Shown in pieces: positions 1 to 4,976 of a DNA stretch of 5,198 nucleotides. The stretch spans positions 1-5,198 of the forward strand of contig JAREAJ010000061.1 in NCBI GenBank assembly GCA_029240395.1, written 5' to 3'. Numbering within the stretch: position 1 is the first letter of the stretch; each line of letters begins with the position of its first letter. The notes below the pieces were generated by a model, which saw only the letters and a program-made list of their open reading frames with translations, searched no databases and had not been told where the DNA came from. The position numbers were made by a program, and so were the translations under genes. This DNA comes from Nitrososphaeraceae archaeon. GTDB lineage: Archaea; Thermoproteota; Nitrososphaeria; Nitrososphaerales; Nitrososphaeraceae.

Positions 1-437
1 GTGTTTGTCTGTTTTTCAACTTGTAACCCCAATTCTCTCCATCGACTGAAAGTTACATCCAACAATGCTGTATTTGCATGACCGACGTACTGAAAGGTCC
101 ACGCTACCCGTGCAGCCAGTGCGCCAAAGGTATCATCATATATTACGACGGGCAACGTATCAGAAACTCCGATACTCTCTAGAATTCCGAGGACACCTTC
201 AGGTGAATCCATAGATAGGAGTCTTGACAGAGGAAGTGAGACTGATGTGGGAATATGTTCTTCTTGATATTCTTCTTCTTTGCGTACGTCTACTATCCGT
301 GCAGCACTTTTTCTAATGAGATCGTATGCAACATCGACATCGCATATGACCGGCAGCTTGTACTCATTTGAGACAGCTGTACCGGCGTCACTTAGTTGAT
401 TTTCTTTTACAGTATTTGAAGTTAGTGTGTCTTTCAT
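1..437 (-). CDS. Rhodanese-family sulfurtransferase, N-terminal part (runs off left edge)
   Basis: Partial gene: ATG at 437, 145 full codons visible, no stop before the edge. Rhodaneses move sulfane sulfur from donors such as thiosulfate or mercaptopyruvate to thiophilic acceptors in the cytoplasm. The fold is recognisable: an R-I-V-D-V-R strand (about 47-52), E-E-x-x-x-E-H-I-P (about 57-63), V-V-I-Y-D-D (97-102), A-A-R-x-A-W (108-113) and Y-V-G-H (117-120) before a leucine-rich strand and S-R-W. At the usual catalytic-loop position it has Asp rather than Cys (Y-D-D-T-F-G-A). This is typical of the non-catalytic first domain of two-domain thiosulfate/3-mercaptopyruvate sulfurtransferases (SseA/TST type), so I infer a second, Cys-bearing domain beyond the window. 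The usual Gly-Gly after L-L-D is Val-Thr here. It starts 9 nt after the reductase stop with no promoter between, so the two genes are probably co-transcribed. Family call is firm; the exact substrate is unknown. Confidence 0.87.
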   Translation of the reverse strand, partial: MKDTLTSNTVKENQLSDAGTAVSNEYKLPVICDVDVAYDLIRKSAARIVDVRKEEEYQEEHIPTSVSLPLSRLLSMDSPEGVLGILESIGVSDTLPVVIYDDTFGALAARVAWTFQYVGHANTALLDVTFSRWRELGLQVEKQTN

Positions 438-446
438 TAGTAGAAC

Positions 447-2288
447 TTAAGCTGCGCATTCTCCCCTAGCAGTCTTCGCAGTGAACTTTACATCATTACC
501 ATAATCTTTGTATGATTCGGGCTCCTTTTCAACTGGGGCTAGCTGCGTAACTTGTACAAGGAGTCGCTTTATGTCCTCAACATTGCTGACCCGATTGGTC
601 CCTTCCCCCTTCAGGATTTTGTTTATCCACTGACTTAGTGTTTGACCGTCCTGTTTTTCAGTTTTGTATATTTTTATTATTTCCTGGACCGTTTCTATTA
701 CTCTCTTCGCCGGTACCCTCATAATTGCCCTGCCTAGCTCTCCTTGTTCTCCAGCACTTCCACCGAATAGCATTGTATATGTTGGAGCCATCATATCTCC
801 AATTCTTGATGCGCCACCGAAGAATCCTACAGTCGCAATTTCATGTTGTCCGCAGGAGTTGGGACAACCACTGATCTTGATTGTGGAATCCCTCAAGTCC
901 CTATCGGTATCAAATCCTAACTCAATAAATTTTCTTTGCACTTCCTTTGCGAGTCTATGAGAATTTGTAATAGCCAGATTGCAGGAAGTTGTTCCGGAAC
1001 ATCCTACAGCAGATGCAATCGTTAATGCTCCTGAACTTCCCAATCCGATGGACATGAGCCTATCGTAAAACTCCCGCAGGTCTTCACCTCGAACGTATCG
1101 AACGGCGAAATTTTGCTGTGGCGTATTTCTAGCCACACCCTCTGCGGATAACTCCCTAATGGCTCCGGCCAGTGTTCGCAACTGGTTGGCCGTGATGTCC
1201 CCTGCTTCAAGCGTTACAAATACCGTGAAAAAATCTGCCTGTTTCTGAGGTACAACATTAGTATGCAACCATCTATCATACTTGGGACTATCGGGGGTGA
1301 CATGATCAGTTAATAACGGCAATCTTGTTATTGTATGAGGTTGTGTCGTTTCCTCAGGAAGATCGGATCTGCCGATGTCTTTGACCTCAAAGAGATTGGC
1401 TGTAGATAGAGCTGTGGTCATTTCAACTATTGAACGTTCTTTGATTACCATCTTCTGAAATTTCTCCCATCCCATCTCATGCACCAAATACCTCATTCTA
1501 TTTCTTGCCATGTTTTCACGATTGCCGTGTCTGTCAAACAATCTGATAGCAGCCATACAAGTTGGAAGGAGCCTCTCCTCAGGGGTAAAATCTTCTAGAG
1601 AATGACCAATAAACGAGGCAGCACCCAAACCTCCGCCCAGATAAATTCTAAATCCCTTTTTCCCATCACGTATTAATGGAACAAGTCCAATATCTGCAAT
1701 TCTTACAAGTCCATGATCTTTGCAGCATGCAAAATTTATCTTAAACTTACGAGGAAGATTCTGACACATAGGATTTCTAATGAAGAATCGTGCGATCGCT
1801 TTAGAGTACGGAGTTGCATCAAATGTTTCATTTGGACATACACCTGCAAAATGACTACACATTACATTTCTAACTGTGTTGCCACATGCTTCTCGGGTAG
1901 TGAGGCCTACCTCAACGAGTCCTCTCATTACTTCACTAACATCTTCCAACTGCACCCAGTGCAACTGAATATTCTGTCGAGTGGACACATGAGCCGAACC
2001 AATGGAGAATGACTCAGCTAAACTTGCTACTGTTTCGAGCTGCTCAGGATTAATCTCACCTCCGGGAACCTTGATTCTTACCATGCTATAGTTCAGCTGT
2101 AGTCTAGAACCGTACGCACCATGTTGTAATCTGAAACGGCGAAAATCGTCCTCAGACAGTTTGCCCTGTCTGAATCGCTTTACGTTGTGCGCAAAATTCT
2201 CGGTTTCCTCTTCTTTCCCCCATCTAGGATTAGGTACGGAAGGTGAAATATTCCTATATCTAGTGCCGCGAGTCGTATTACGTTCCAA
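447..2288 (-). CDS. Ferredoxin-type siroheme nitrite/sulfite reductase
   Basis: 613 aa, a full-length member of the NirA/Sir/CysI family, which carries out six-electron reduction of nitrite to ammonium or sulfite to sulfide, normally with ferredoxin as donor, in the cytoplasm. Two ferredoxin-like half-domains (about 60-125 and 345-415) alternate with two siroheme/Fe-S domains. Seen directly: S-T-R-Q-N (102-106) and T-V-R-N-V (138-142), the siroheme-contacting arginine motifs; P-R-K-F-K (179-183), the anion-site lysines; and the cluster motif C430-x5-C436 plus C475-x3-C479 (S-G-C-P-N-S-C-G), the [4Fe-4S]/siroheme ligands. The tail (about 593-613, Y-x-D-Y-G then G-E-C-A-A) resembles tails of some prokaryotic sulfite reductases. 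Nitrite versus sulfite cannot be settled from sequence alone; the A-C-G-N-x-V-R-N-V motif and the adjacent rhodanese lean toward sulfite. The start is TTG at 2288. There is no in-frame ATG or GTG between it and the TAA at 2345, and the TATA box is one promoter length away. First gene of a two-gene operon. Confidence 0.93.
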   Translation of the reverse strand: MERNTTRGTRYRNISPSVPNPRWGKEEETENFAHNVKRFRQGKLSEDDFRRFRLQHGAYGSRLQLNYSMVRIKVPGGEINPEQLETVASLAESFSIGSAHVSTRQNIQLHWVQLEDVSEVMRGLVEVGLTTREACGNTVRNVMCSHFAGVCPNETFDATPYSKAIARFFIRNPMCQNLPRKFKINFACCKDHGLVRIADIGLVPLIRDGKKGFRIYLGGGLGAASFIGHSLEDFTPEERLLPTCMAAIRLFDRHGNRENMARNRMRYLVHEMGWEKFQKMVIKERSIVEMTTALSTANLFEVKDIGRSDLPEETTQPHTITRLPLLTDHVTPDSPKYDRWLHTNVVPQKQADFFTVFVTLEAGDITANQLRTLAGAIRELSAEGVARNTPQQNFAVRYVRGEDLREFYDRLMSIGLGSSGALTIASAVGCSGTTSCNLAITNSHRLAKEVQRKFIELGFDTDRDLRDSTIKISGCPNSCGQHEIATVGFFGGASRIGDMMAPTYTMLFGGSAGEQGELGRAIMRVPAKRVIETVQEIIKIYKTEKQDGQTLSQWINKILKGEGTNRVSNVEDIKRLLVQVTQLAPVEKEPESYKDYGNDVKFTAKTARGECAA

Positions 2289-2310
2289 TACTATATCGGC
2301 GTCTAAATCC

Positions 2311-2318
2311 TTATATAT
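2311..2318 (-). promoter_or_regulatory. TATA box of the reductase-rhodanese operon
   Basis: On the minus strand the sequence reads ATATATAA, preceded by an A-rich stretch suitable for a TFB recognition element. Its centre is about 26 bp upstream of the TTG at 2288, so transcription should begin at or within a base or two of the start codon and give a leaderless mRNA. The position supports the TTG as the true start. Confidence 0.68.
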
Positions 2319-2365
2319 TTTTGTAGAAACAGGACATATTGGTTAATAGATTAAACAACATAGGC

Positions 2366-2385
2366 AAAAAATGCTCCTAATAGCA
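2366..2385 (-). terminator. Hairpin plus T-run behind the 120-aa gene
   Basis: Read on the minus strand, a short inverted repeat TGCT-(6 nt)-AGCA is followed directly by six T residues. It lies about 28 nt past the stop of the 120-aa gene and before the reductase promoter, where a terminator would separate two same-strand transcription units. The stem is only 4 bp, so the T-run may be the effective element, as is usual in archaea. Confidence 0.5.
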
Positions 2386-2412
2386 GGTATCACGCTTTTA
2401 ACTTCTCCTCTG

Positions 2413-2775
2413 TCAAAAATAGTTTGCAATGATTTCATCAAGGCGTTGCTTGAATTTATGGTATTCTTCTTTATTCTGCTTGTCATCTAGACTGATATTA
2501 TCCGTCTTTAGTACTTCAGTTACTGCCCTGTCAAGTTCTGCCAGACCGATACTTGCCTTTGATAGTCTGTTTGTCAAGAAGAAGACGGATGACAGAATGT
2601 AGTTTATTTTATCGGTTTCAAATTCAATTTTTTCAGCGTCTGGGAAAGCTCCATCAAGACAAGACCTTAGTTCGCTTGAGCAGGCTTGCAGACAATTCAA
2701 TTCTCCCTTACATTCAGCAGATTTTTTTCCCCATTGCTCTAGACAGTCTATTACTTGCTGTGAAAACTTTGTCAA
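2413..2775 (-). CDS. Unrecognised 120-aa helical protein with N-terminal cysteine cluster
   Basis: I do not recognise the family. The protein is soluble-looking, probably all-helical, with no signal peptide or obvious membrane segment. Five cysteines (C11, C22, C28, C32, C39) all fall in the first 39 residues, spaced C-x10-C-x5-C-x3-C-x6-C. If that region is helical, C28, C32 and C39 share one face, and C11 and C22 share another. The rest (about 48-120) is Cys-free, with alternating hydrophobic/charged patterns suggesting two or three helices and a lysine/glutamate-rich C-terminal part. Metal binding or disulfides would fit the cysteines, but this is only inference. The start is TTG at 2775: no ATG or GTG is in frame before the TGA at 2800-2802, and a TATA-like box lies about 30 bp upstream. 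It is separated from the downstream reductase by a terminator-like hairpin and a new promoter, so a functional link is not implied. Real gene likely; function unknown. Confidence 0.75.
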   Translation of the reverse strand: MTKFSQQVIDCLEQWGKKSAECKGELNCLQACSSELRSCLDGAFPDAEKIEFETDKINYILSSVFFLTNRLSKASIGLAELDRAVTEVLKTDNISLDDKQNKEEYHKFKQRLDEIIANYF

Positions 2776-2801
2776 ATTAGAACTACGATATGTCCTTTCT
2801 C

Positions 2802-2809
2802 ATAAATAA
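2802..2809 (-). promoter_or_regulatory. Probable TATA box of the 120-aa gene
   Basis: The minus strand reads TTATTTAT, centred about 30 bp upstream of the TTG at 2775. This predicts a transcript starting about 0-6 nt before the start codon. The match is weaker than for the reductase promoter. An ATG inside this element begins only a six-codon ORF and is not a rival start. Confidence 0.5.
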
Positions 2810-2980
2810 GTTTGGCTGGAATTAATGCATATTGTTACTCTGTTTAGCTAGTTTGCAGGGGCATTGCCCTGTTGAGTTTCCGTCAGATGAACAAGTATTC
2901 AATATGTAGGACTTAAATTCATAATCAATTTGCCCAAAAATACGGACATTTTTCTTTACTTGGAATTGACGCCTAGGTAA

Positions 2981-3079
2981 TCAAATATTCATAGACAAGT
3001 AGGAGGAACAGGACTCAGATTTTTTGGCATGAATAATCACTTTCTCCATAGGAAAATCATACAGCCACCGCTTCATCAT
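2981..3079 (-). CDS. Possible 32-aa small ORF
   Basis: Begins with tandem ATG codons at 3079 and ends at a TGA (2981-2983). The peptide starts M-M-K-R-W-L-Y-D-F-P and has a basic middle (H-A-K-K) and a Ser/Cys-rich end. A TATAAAA-like stretch lies upstream at about 3096-3103, but its centre is only about 20-23 bp from the ATGs, slightly short for a leaderless start. I recognise no family. The same DNA can be read as a C/D-box-like RNA, and both could be chance. Confidence 0.2.
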   Translation of the reverse strand: MMKRWLYDFPMEKVIIHAKKSESCSSYLSMNI

Positions 3080-3157
3080 TCCCTGCAATCATCTTTTTAT
3101 AAGATTACTGCCCATTAAACCTTCCATCGGCCAGTAAGAGAAGAAAAGACAAGTCTG

Positions 3158-3173
3158 ACCCATATATACGGGT
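3158..3173. promoter_or_regulatory. Palindromic TATA element ACCCATATATACGGGT
   Basis: A 16-bp near-perfect palindrome (7 of 8 symmetric pairs match) with TATATA at its core. Its centre is about 24 bp upstream of the ATG at 3189 on the plus strand, the spacing expected of an archaeal leaderless promoter. Because the core is symmetric it could also act on the minus strand, or be a repressor site that covers the TATA box. No strong gene depends on it. Confidence 0.4.
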
Positions 3174-3188
3174 TAAAATGTTAAAGAA

Positions 3189-3254
3189 ATGAGTTCAAGC
3201 AAGAATGGAAAGAGAACCGCTATTGCCGTGAAGCGCTGCGCAACGAAGTTGTAA
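3189..3254 (+). CDS. Possible 21-aa basic leaderless ORF
   Basis: ATG at 3189 to TAA at 3252-3254. The peptide is strongly basic (five Lys, two Arg) with one cysteine and starts M-S-S-S-K-N-G-K-R. The only positive support is the upstream TATA palindrome at leaderless spacing. It is convergent with the GH130 gene, ending 11 nt before that gene's stop. It could be a real micropeptide, the leader of a non-coding transcript, or chance. No homologue recognised. Confidence 0.27.
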   Translation: MSSSKNGKRTAIAVKRCATKL

Positions 3255-3265
3255 TCACTTGAGGA

Positions 3266-4237
3266 TTAGCCTTCTTTCAAAATGTGCTCTATCAGAACAT
3301 CTAGGTTCGCTATGGCCAAACAACATACCTTGTCTGCTCCACCATAATATACATACAGCTCCTTATTGACCACACATGCCCCAGTAGGAAAGACTACGTT
3401 ATTCACGTCTCCAAACCTCTCGTATGGTTCTTCTGGTTCCAAAATTGGCGACCTAGTTCTGCCAACTATCCTGCTGGGTTGCTCCAAGTCCAAAAGTGCA
3501 GCGCCTGCGCTATACACTTTATCATGGCTGACCCCGTGATAAATAACAAGCCACCCCTTTTTTGTTTTAATTGGTGGAATTCCGGCCCCCACCTTCAAAG
3601 CCTCCCAATCTCTCTCAGGTTTTATTAAAAGAGTGTGTTTTCCCACGCTAGTTAAAGATTCGCCCTCACCAAGCCATATACTTGGTCTGTCTACCCCGTA
3701 CGCCGAACCTATCCAAGTGCTTGGCCTATGCAGGGAAAAATAAGATGCCCCTTTCACTCCAGCTGAGACATAATTCATCCTCTCTGGAAAAAGAACAACG
3801 TCCTTGTTATCGGCACTGTTACTGGTAATGATCCCAAGCTTTGTGAATTTGCGAAAATCGGTAGTAGTAGCAAGAGCTGTGAATACTTCAGGCTTCTGCC
3901 GAACATAGTCGGAAAGAACAACATATGTAATGTAATATCGATTTCCGATTTTTACAAGCCTCGGGTCCTCCATCCCATACCTTTCGTACTGTTCGCTTGG
4001 ATTAAATGCTATATCCTCGCGCCGCTCAAAGTGGAATCCATCAGCGCTACATGCGTATCCTATCCTGGATACGTAATTCTCGTATTCTCCAATTGCTCGA
4101 TACAGCATATGGAAAATTTTGTGGTCATAAAGGACTCCACAGTTAAAAACTGCTTTCGATTCCCACCAGTTGTTTTTGTCTGGTACGAGAATAGGGTTTT
4201 TTGGATATCTACTTAGAACTCTTTTGCCTCCCGACAA
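3266..4237 (-). CDS. GH130-family glycoside phosphorylase (beta-mannoside type)
   Basis: 323 aa, the normal length for GH130 (COG2152), which act on beta-linked mannosides or related glycans, mostly by phosphorolysis giving mannose-1-phosphate. Five-bladed propeller motifs run the whole length: R-Y-P-x-N-P-I-L-V-P (10-19), W-E-S-K-A-V-F-N (25-32), M-L-Y-R-A (44-48), G-M-E-D-P-R (88-93) with D91 matching the family catalytic acid, K-D-V-V-L-F-P-E (145-152), L-H-R-P-S (169-173), P-S-I-W-L-G (185-190), K-V-G-A-G-x-P-P-I (215-223), Y-H-G-V (233-236), Y-S-A-G-A-A-L-L-D-L (242-251), V-V-F-P-T-G (281-286) and Y-V-Y-Y-G-G-A-D (295-302). No signal peptide, so cytoplasmic. Substrate and phosphorylase-versus-hydrolase status are not readable here. 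The TTG at 4237 is the only in-frame start after the TAA at 4250-4252; GGGGG at 4245-4249 lies 7 nt upstream as a possible ribosome site. A nearby ATG in another frame raises doubt about the first residues. Single gene, no glycan-related neighbour visible. Confidence 0.93.
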   Translation of the reverse strand: MSGGKRVLSRYPKNPILVPDKNNWWESKAVFNCGVLYDHKIFHMLYRAIGEYENYVSRIGYACSADGFHFERREDIAFNPSEQYERYGMEDPRLVKIGNRYYITYVVLSDYVRQKPEVFTALATTTDFRKFTKLGIITSNSADNKDVVLFPERMNYVSAGVKGASYFSLHRPSTWIGSAYGVDRPSIWLGEGESLTSVGKHTLLIKPERDWEALKVGAGIPPIKTKKGWLVIYHGVSHDKVYSAGAALLDLEQPSRIVGRTRSPILEPEEPYERFGDVNNVVFPTGACVVNKELYVYYGGADKVCCLAIANLDVLIEHILKEG

Positions 4238-4244
4238 ACCATTT

Positions 4245-4249
4245 CCCCC
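4245..4249 (-). promoter_or_regulatory. Possible ribosome binding site of the GH130 gene
   Basis: The minus strand reads AAGGGGG, ending 7 nt before the TTG at 4237. The G-run could pair with the pyrimidine-rich 3' end of archaeal 16S rRNA. It would be used only if transcription starts upstream of 4252. If the TATA at 4265-4272 sets the start near 4242, this stretch would not be in the mRNA. Confidence 0.3.
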
Positions 4250-4264
4250 TTATCAGAGTTGTAG

Positions 4265-4280
4265 ATATTAAAAGTATTTA
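4265..4280 (-). promoter_or_regulatory. TATA region of the GH130 gene
   Basis: The minus strand reads TAAATACTTTTAATAT, with two overlapping TATA-like choices. TTTAATAT (4265-4272) is centred 26 bp upstream of an ATG at 4242 and 31 bp upstream of the TTG at 4237. TAAATACT (4273-4280) would start transcription near 4251 and keep the G-rich stretch in a short leader. Which is used cannot be decided from sequence. Confidence 0.5.
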
Positions 4281-4476
4281 GTTTTTGACCCGGACTAATC
4301 GCCCCTCTTGTGAAGGCTCAAAAAAGGCTTAGCTTGCTTGAGATTTGCTCCCCTTCTACGCGATATTGAGAGTATAGCTCATTTTCGACCGTCTAATAAG
4401 TGATTGGTATTCTGGTTAATACGGTACATATGTATTGTGTATTGGTAATGCCACCCATACCGCAACCAGACGAACG
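4281..4476. other. Spacer between the two-helix gene and the GH130 promoter
   Basis: Only frames of about 21 codons or fewer occur. Seen: a 9-bp inverted repeat ATTGGTATT/AATACCAAT (4403-4411 and 4481-4489, the second arm just inside the two-helix gene), a 10-bp palindrome TACATATGTA (4425-4434), and a T6 run on the minus strand (4325-4320) that could stop transcription of the two-helix gene, although no clean hairpin precedes it. No RNA gene recognised. Confidence 0.5.
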
Positions 4477-4653
4477 TTACAATACCAATGAATATGTTCT
4501 CTTGTTGCCGCCTCGTATTAACATAATAATTAATAGCGGGAATGCTAGTCCTATCAATAACATTACCTCTCTAGTAACTATTATAAAAAAACCCACCATT
4601 ATGATCCAAATCAAACATATAGCGAAAATGTAGTCTTCAGTTTTAGCGTGCAT
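4477..4653 (-). CDS. Small two-helix membrane protein, 58 aa
   Basis: ATG at 4653, TAA at 4477-4479. After a short polar start (M-H-A-K-T-E-D-Y) come two hydrophobic segments, about residues 9-26 (I-F-A-I-C-L-I-W-I-I then G-F-F-I-I-V) and 30-46 (V-M-L-L-I-G-L-A-F-P-L-L-I-I-M-L-I), joined by the tight turn T-R-E and followed by the basic tail R-G-G-N-K-R. This is a helical hairpin. With the basic tail held inside, both ends would be cytoplasmic. A TATA-like box sits 25-26 bp upstream of the ATG, so the mRNA would be leaderless. Promoter spacing plus a coherent two-helix pattern make this more than a chance frame. I recognise no family and cannot assign a function. The plus-strand frame over the same DNA is low-complexity and is taken as its shadow. 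It is a separate unit from GH130 (about 240 bp apart) and lies divergent from the SPFH gene. Confidence 0.66.
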   Translation of the reverse strand: MHAKTEDYIFAICLIWIIMVGFFIIVTREVMLLIGLAFPLLIIMLIRGGNKRTYSLVL

Positions 4654-4674
4654 ACAACGAGGGTGCCTTACTAT

Positions 4675-4682
4675 GTATTAAA
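4675..4682 (-). promoter_or_regulatory. TATA box of the two-helix membrane protein gene
   Basis: The minus strand reads TTTAATAC, centred 25-26 bp upstream of the ATG at 4653, which puts the predicted transcription start on the start codon itself. It is the main reason for accepting such a short ORF. Confidence 0.55.
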
Positions 4683-4945
4683 TGCTCTTTTTGGTAGCCT
4701 ATAACCATGTTGCATCTTGGATCCCCCGGGTAATGGCACATAACTTCCTTGATACACGTCCTTTGACGTTCAGATCGTGGAAAAAGACGTTTACTACAGT
4801 GGACAACATGACGTTCTTACTTAACAACTTGGAAATAGATTTGGGCTAACGTAGCAATCAGTCTGTAAACAACAACTCATGGTATCTATCATAAAGTTTG
4901 CAATCTTTTGGCGGCCCAATTCCATCATTATGGCCGATATGAAGG
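4683..4945. other. Spacer between divergent genes, no firm gene
   Basis: A plus-strand frame of 55 codons (ATG 4682, TAA 4847-4849; inner ATG at 4733) and a minus frame of 36 codons (4809-4699) overlap each other. Neither has family motifs, a hydrophobic pattern or a well-spaced promoter. The octamer TGACGTTC occurs twice (4764-4771, 4809-4816). No tRNA, hairpin terminator or longer repeat was found. A fast-evolving regulatory region, a small RNA or a decayed gene are all possible. Confidence 0.5.
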
Positions 4946-4953
4946 TTTAAAAG
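4946..4953 (+). promoter_or_regulatory. TATA box of the SPFH gene
   Basis: TTTAAAAG, centred 27-28 bp upstream of the GTG at 4977. This predicts a start of transcription within about 2-3 nt of the GTG, i.e. a leaderless or nearly leaderless mRNA. It supports the GTG over the more distant in-frame TTG near 4907. Confidence 0.58.
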
Positions 4954-4960
4954 CAGTTCT

Positions 4961-4974
4961 CAATTACCTAATTG
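4961..4974. promoter_or_regulatory. Palindrome CAATTA-CC-TAATTG, operator candidate
   Basis: A perfect 6-bp inverted repeat with a 2-bp centre, lying between the TATA box and the predicted transcription start of the SPFH gene. A dimeric winged-helix or Lrp/AsnC-type repressor bound here would block polymerase. The location and symmetry are seen; the regulator is not known, and AT-rich DNA can yield such palindromes by chance. Confidence 0.42.
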
Positions 4975-4976
4975 TT

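Larger units (their letters stand above)
2810..3265. other. Gene-poor spacer of about 450 bp
   Basis: No ORF of convincing size lies on either strand between the promoter of the 120-aa gene and the 3' end of the GH130 gene. Items seen: a small hairpin CAGGGGCATTGCCCTG at 2856-2871 with no T-run on either side; a 32-codon minus ORF and overlapping C/D-box-like motifs at 2981-3085; a palindromic TATA element at 3158-3173; and a 21-codon plus ORF at 3189-3254. No tRNA-like GGTTCRANNC motif and no tandem repeat was found. Confidence 0.6.

Noticed and set aside
664..2012. Plus-strand frames of about 98-99 codons (664-960 and 1713-2012) and a minus-strand out-of-frame ORF (1022-1210)
   Set aside because: All lie inside the reductase gene, which has full-length family motifs in its own frame. 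Their translations show no domain pattern.
2285..2342. CCAATA/TATTGG inverted repeat flanking the reductase promoter
   Set aside because: Only 6 bp with about 46 bp between the arms. Too weak to call an operator.
2783..2803. ATG at 2803 opening a six-codon ORF before the 120-aa gene
   Set aside because: It overlaps the proposed TATA box, has no suitable promoter of its own, and a frame this short is expected by chance.
2856..2871. Hairpin CAGGGGCATTGCCCTG as a terminator
   Set aside because: No T-run follows on either strand and no gene ends close by. It is kept only as a note in the spacer entry.
4400..4633. Plus-strand frame of 77 codons
   Set aside because: It is antisense to the two-helix membrane protein, rich in Ile/Asn/Pro as expected from the complement of a hydrophobic gene, and has no well-placed promoter.
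4719..4731. GGATCCCCCGGG-like stretch resembling a cloning polylinker
   Set aside because: It has one C more than the common BamHI-SmaI polylinker, and flanking bases do not continue as vector sequence, so it is most likely chance.
4764..4816. Direct repeat of TGACGTTC
   Set aside because: Two copies of eight bases 45 bp apart, with no further copies or flanking similarity. Not enough to call a regulatory repeat.
4682..4849. Plus-strand 55-codon frame and the opposing 36-codon minus frame (4809-4699)
   Set aside because: No motif, hydrophobic pattern or good promoter spacing. The 55-codon start lies inside the TATA box of the divergent gene, and the two frames compete for the same DNA.
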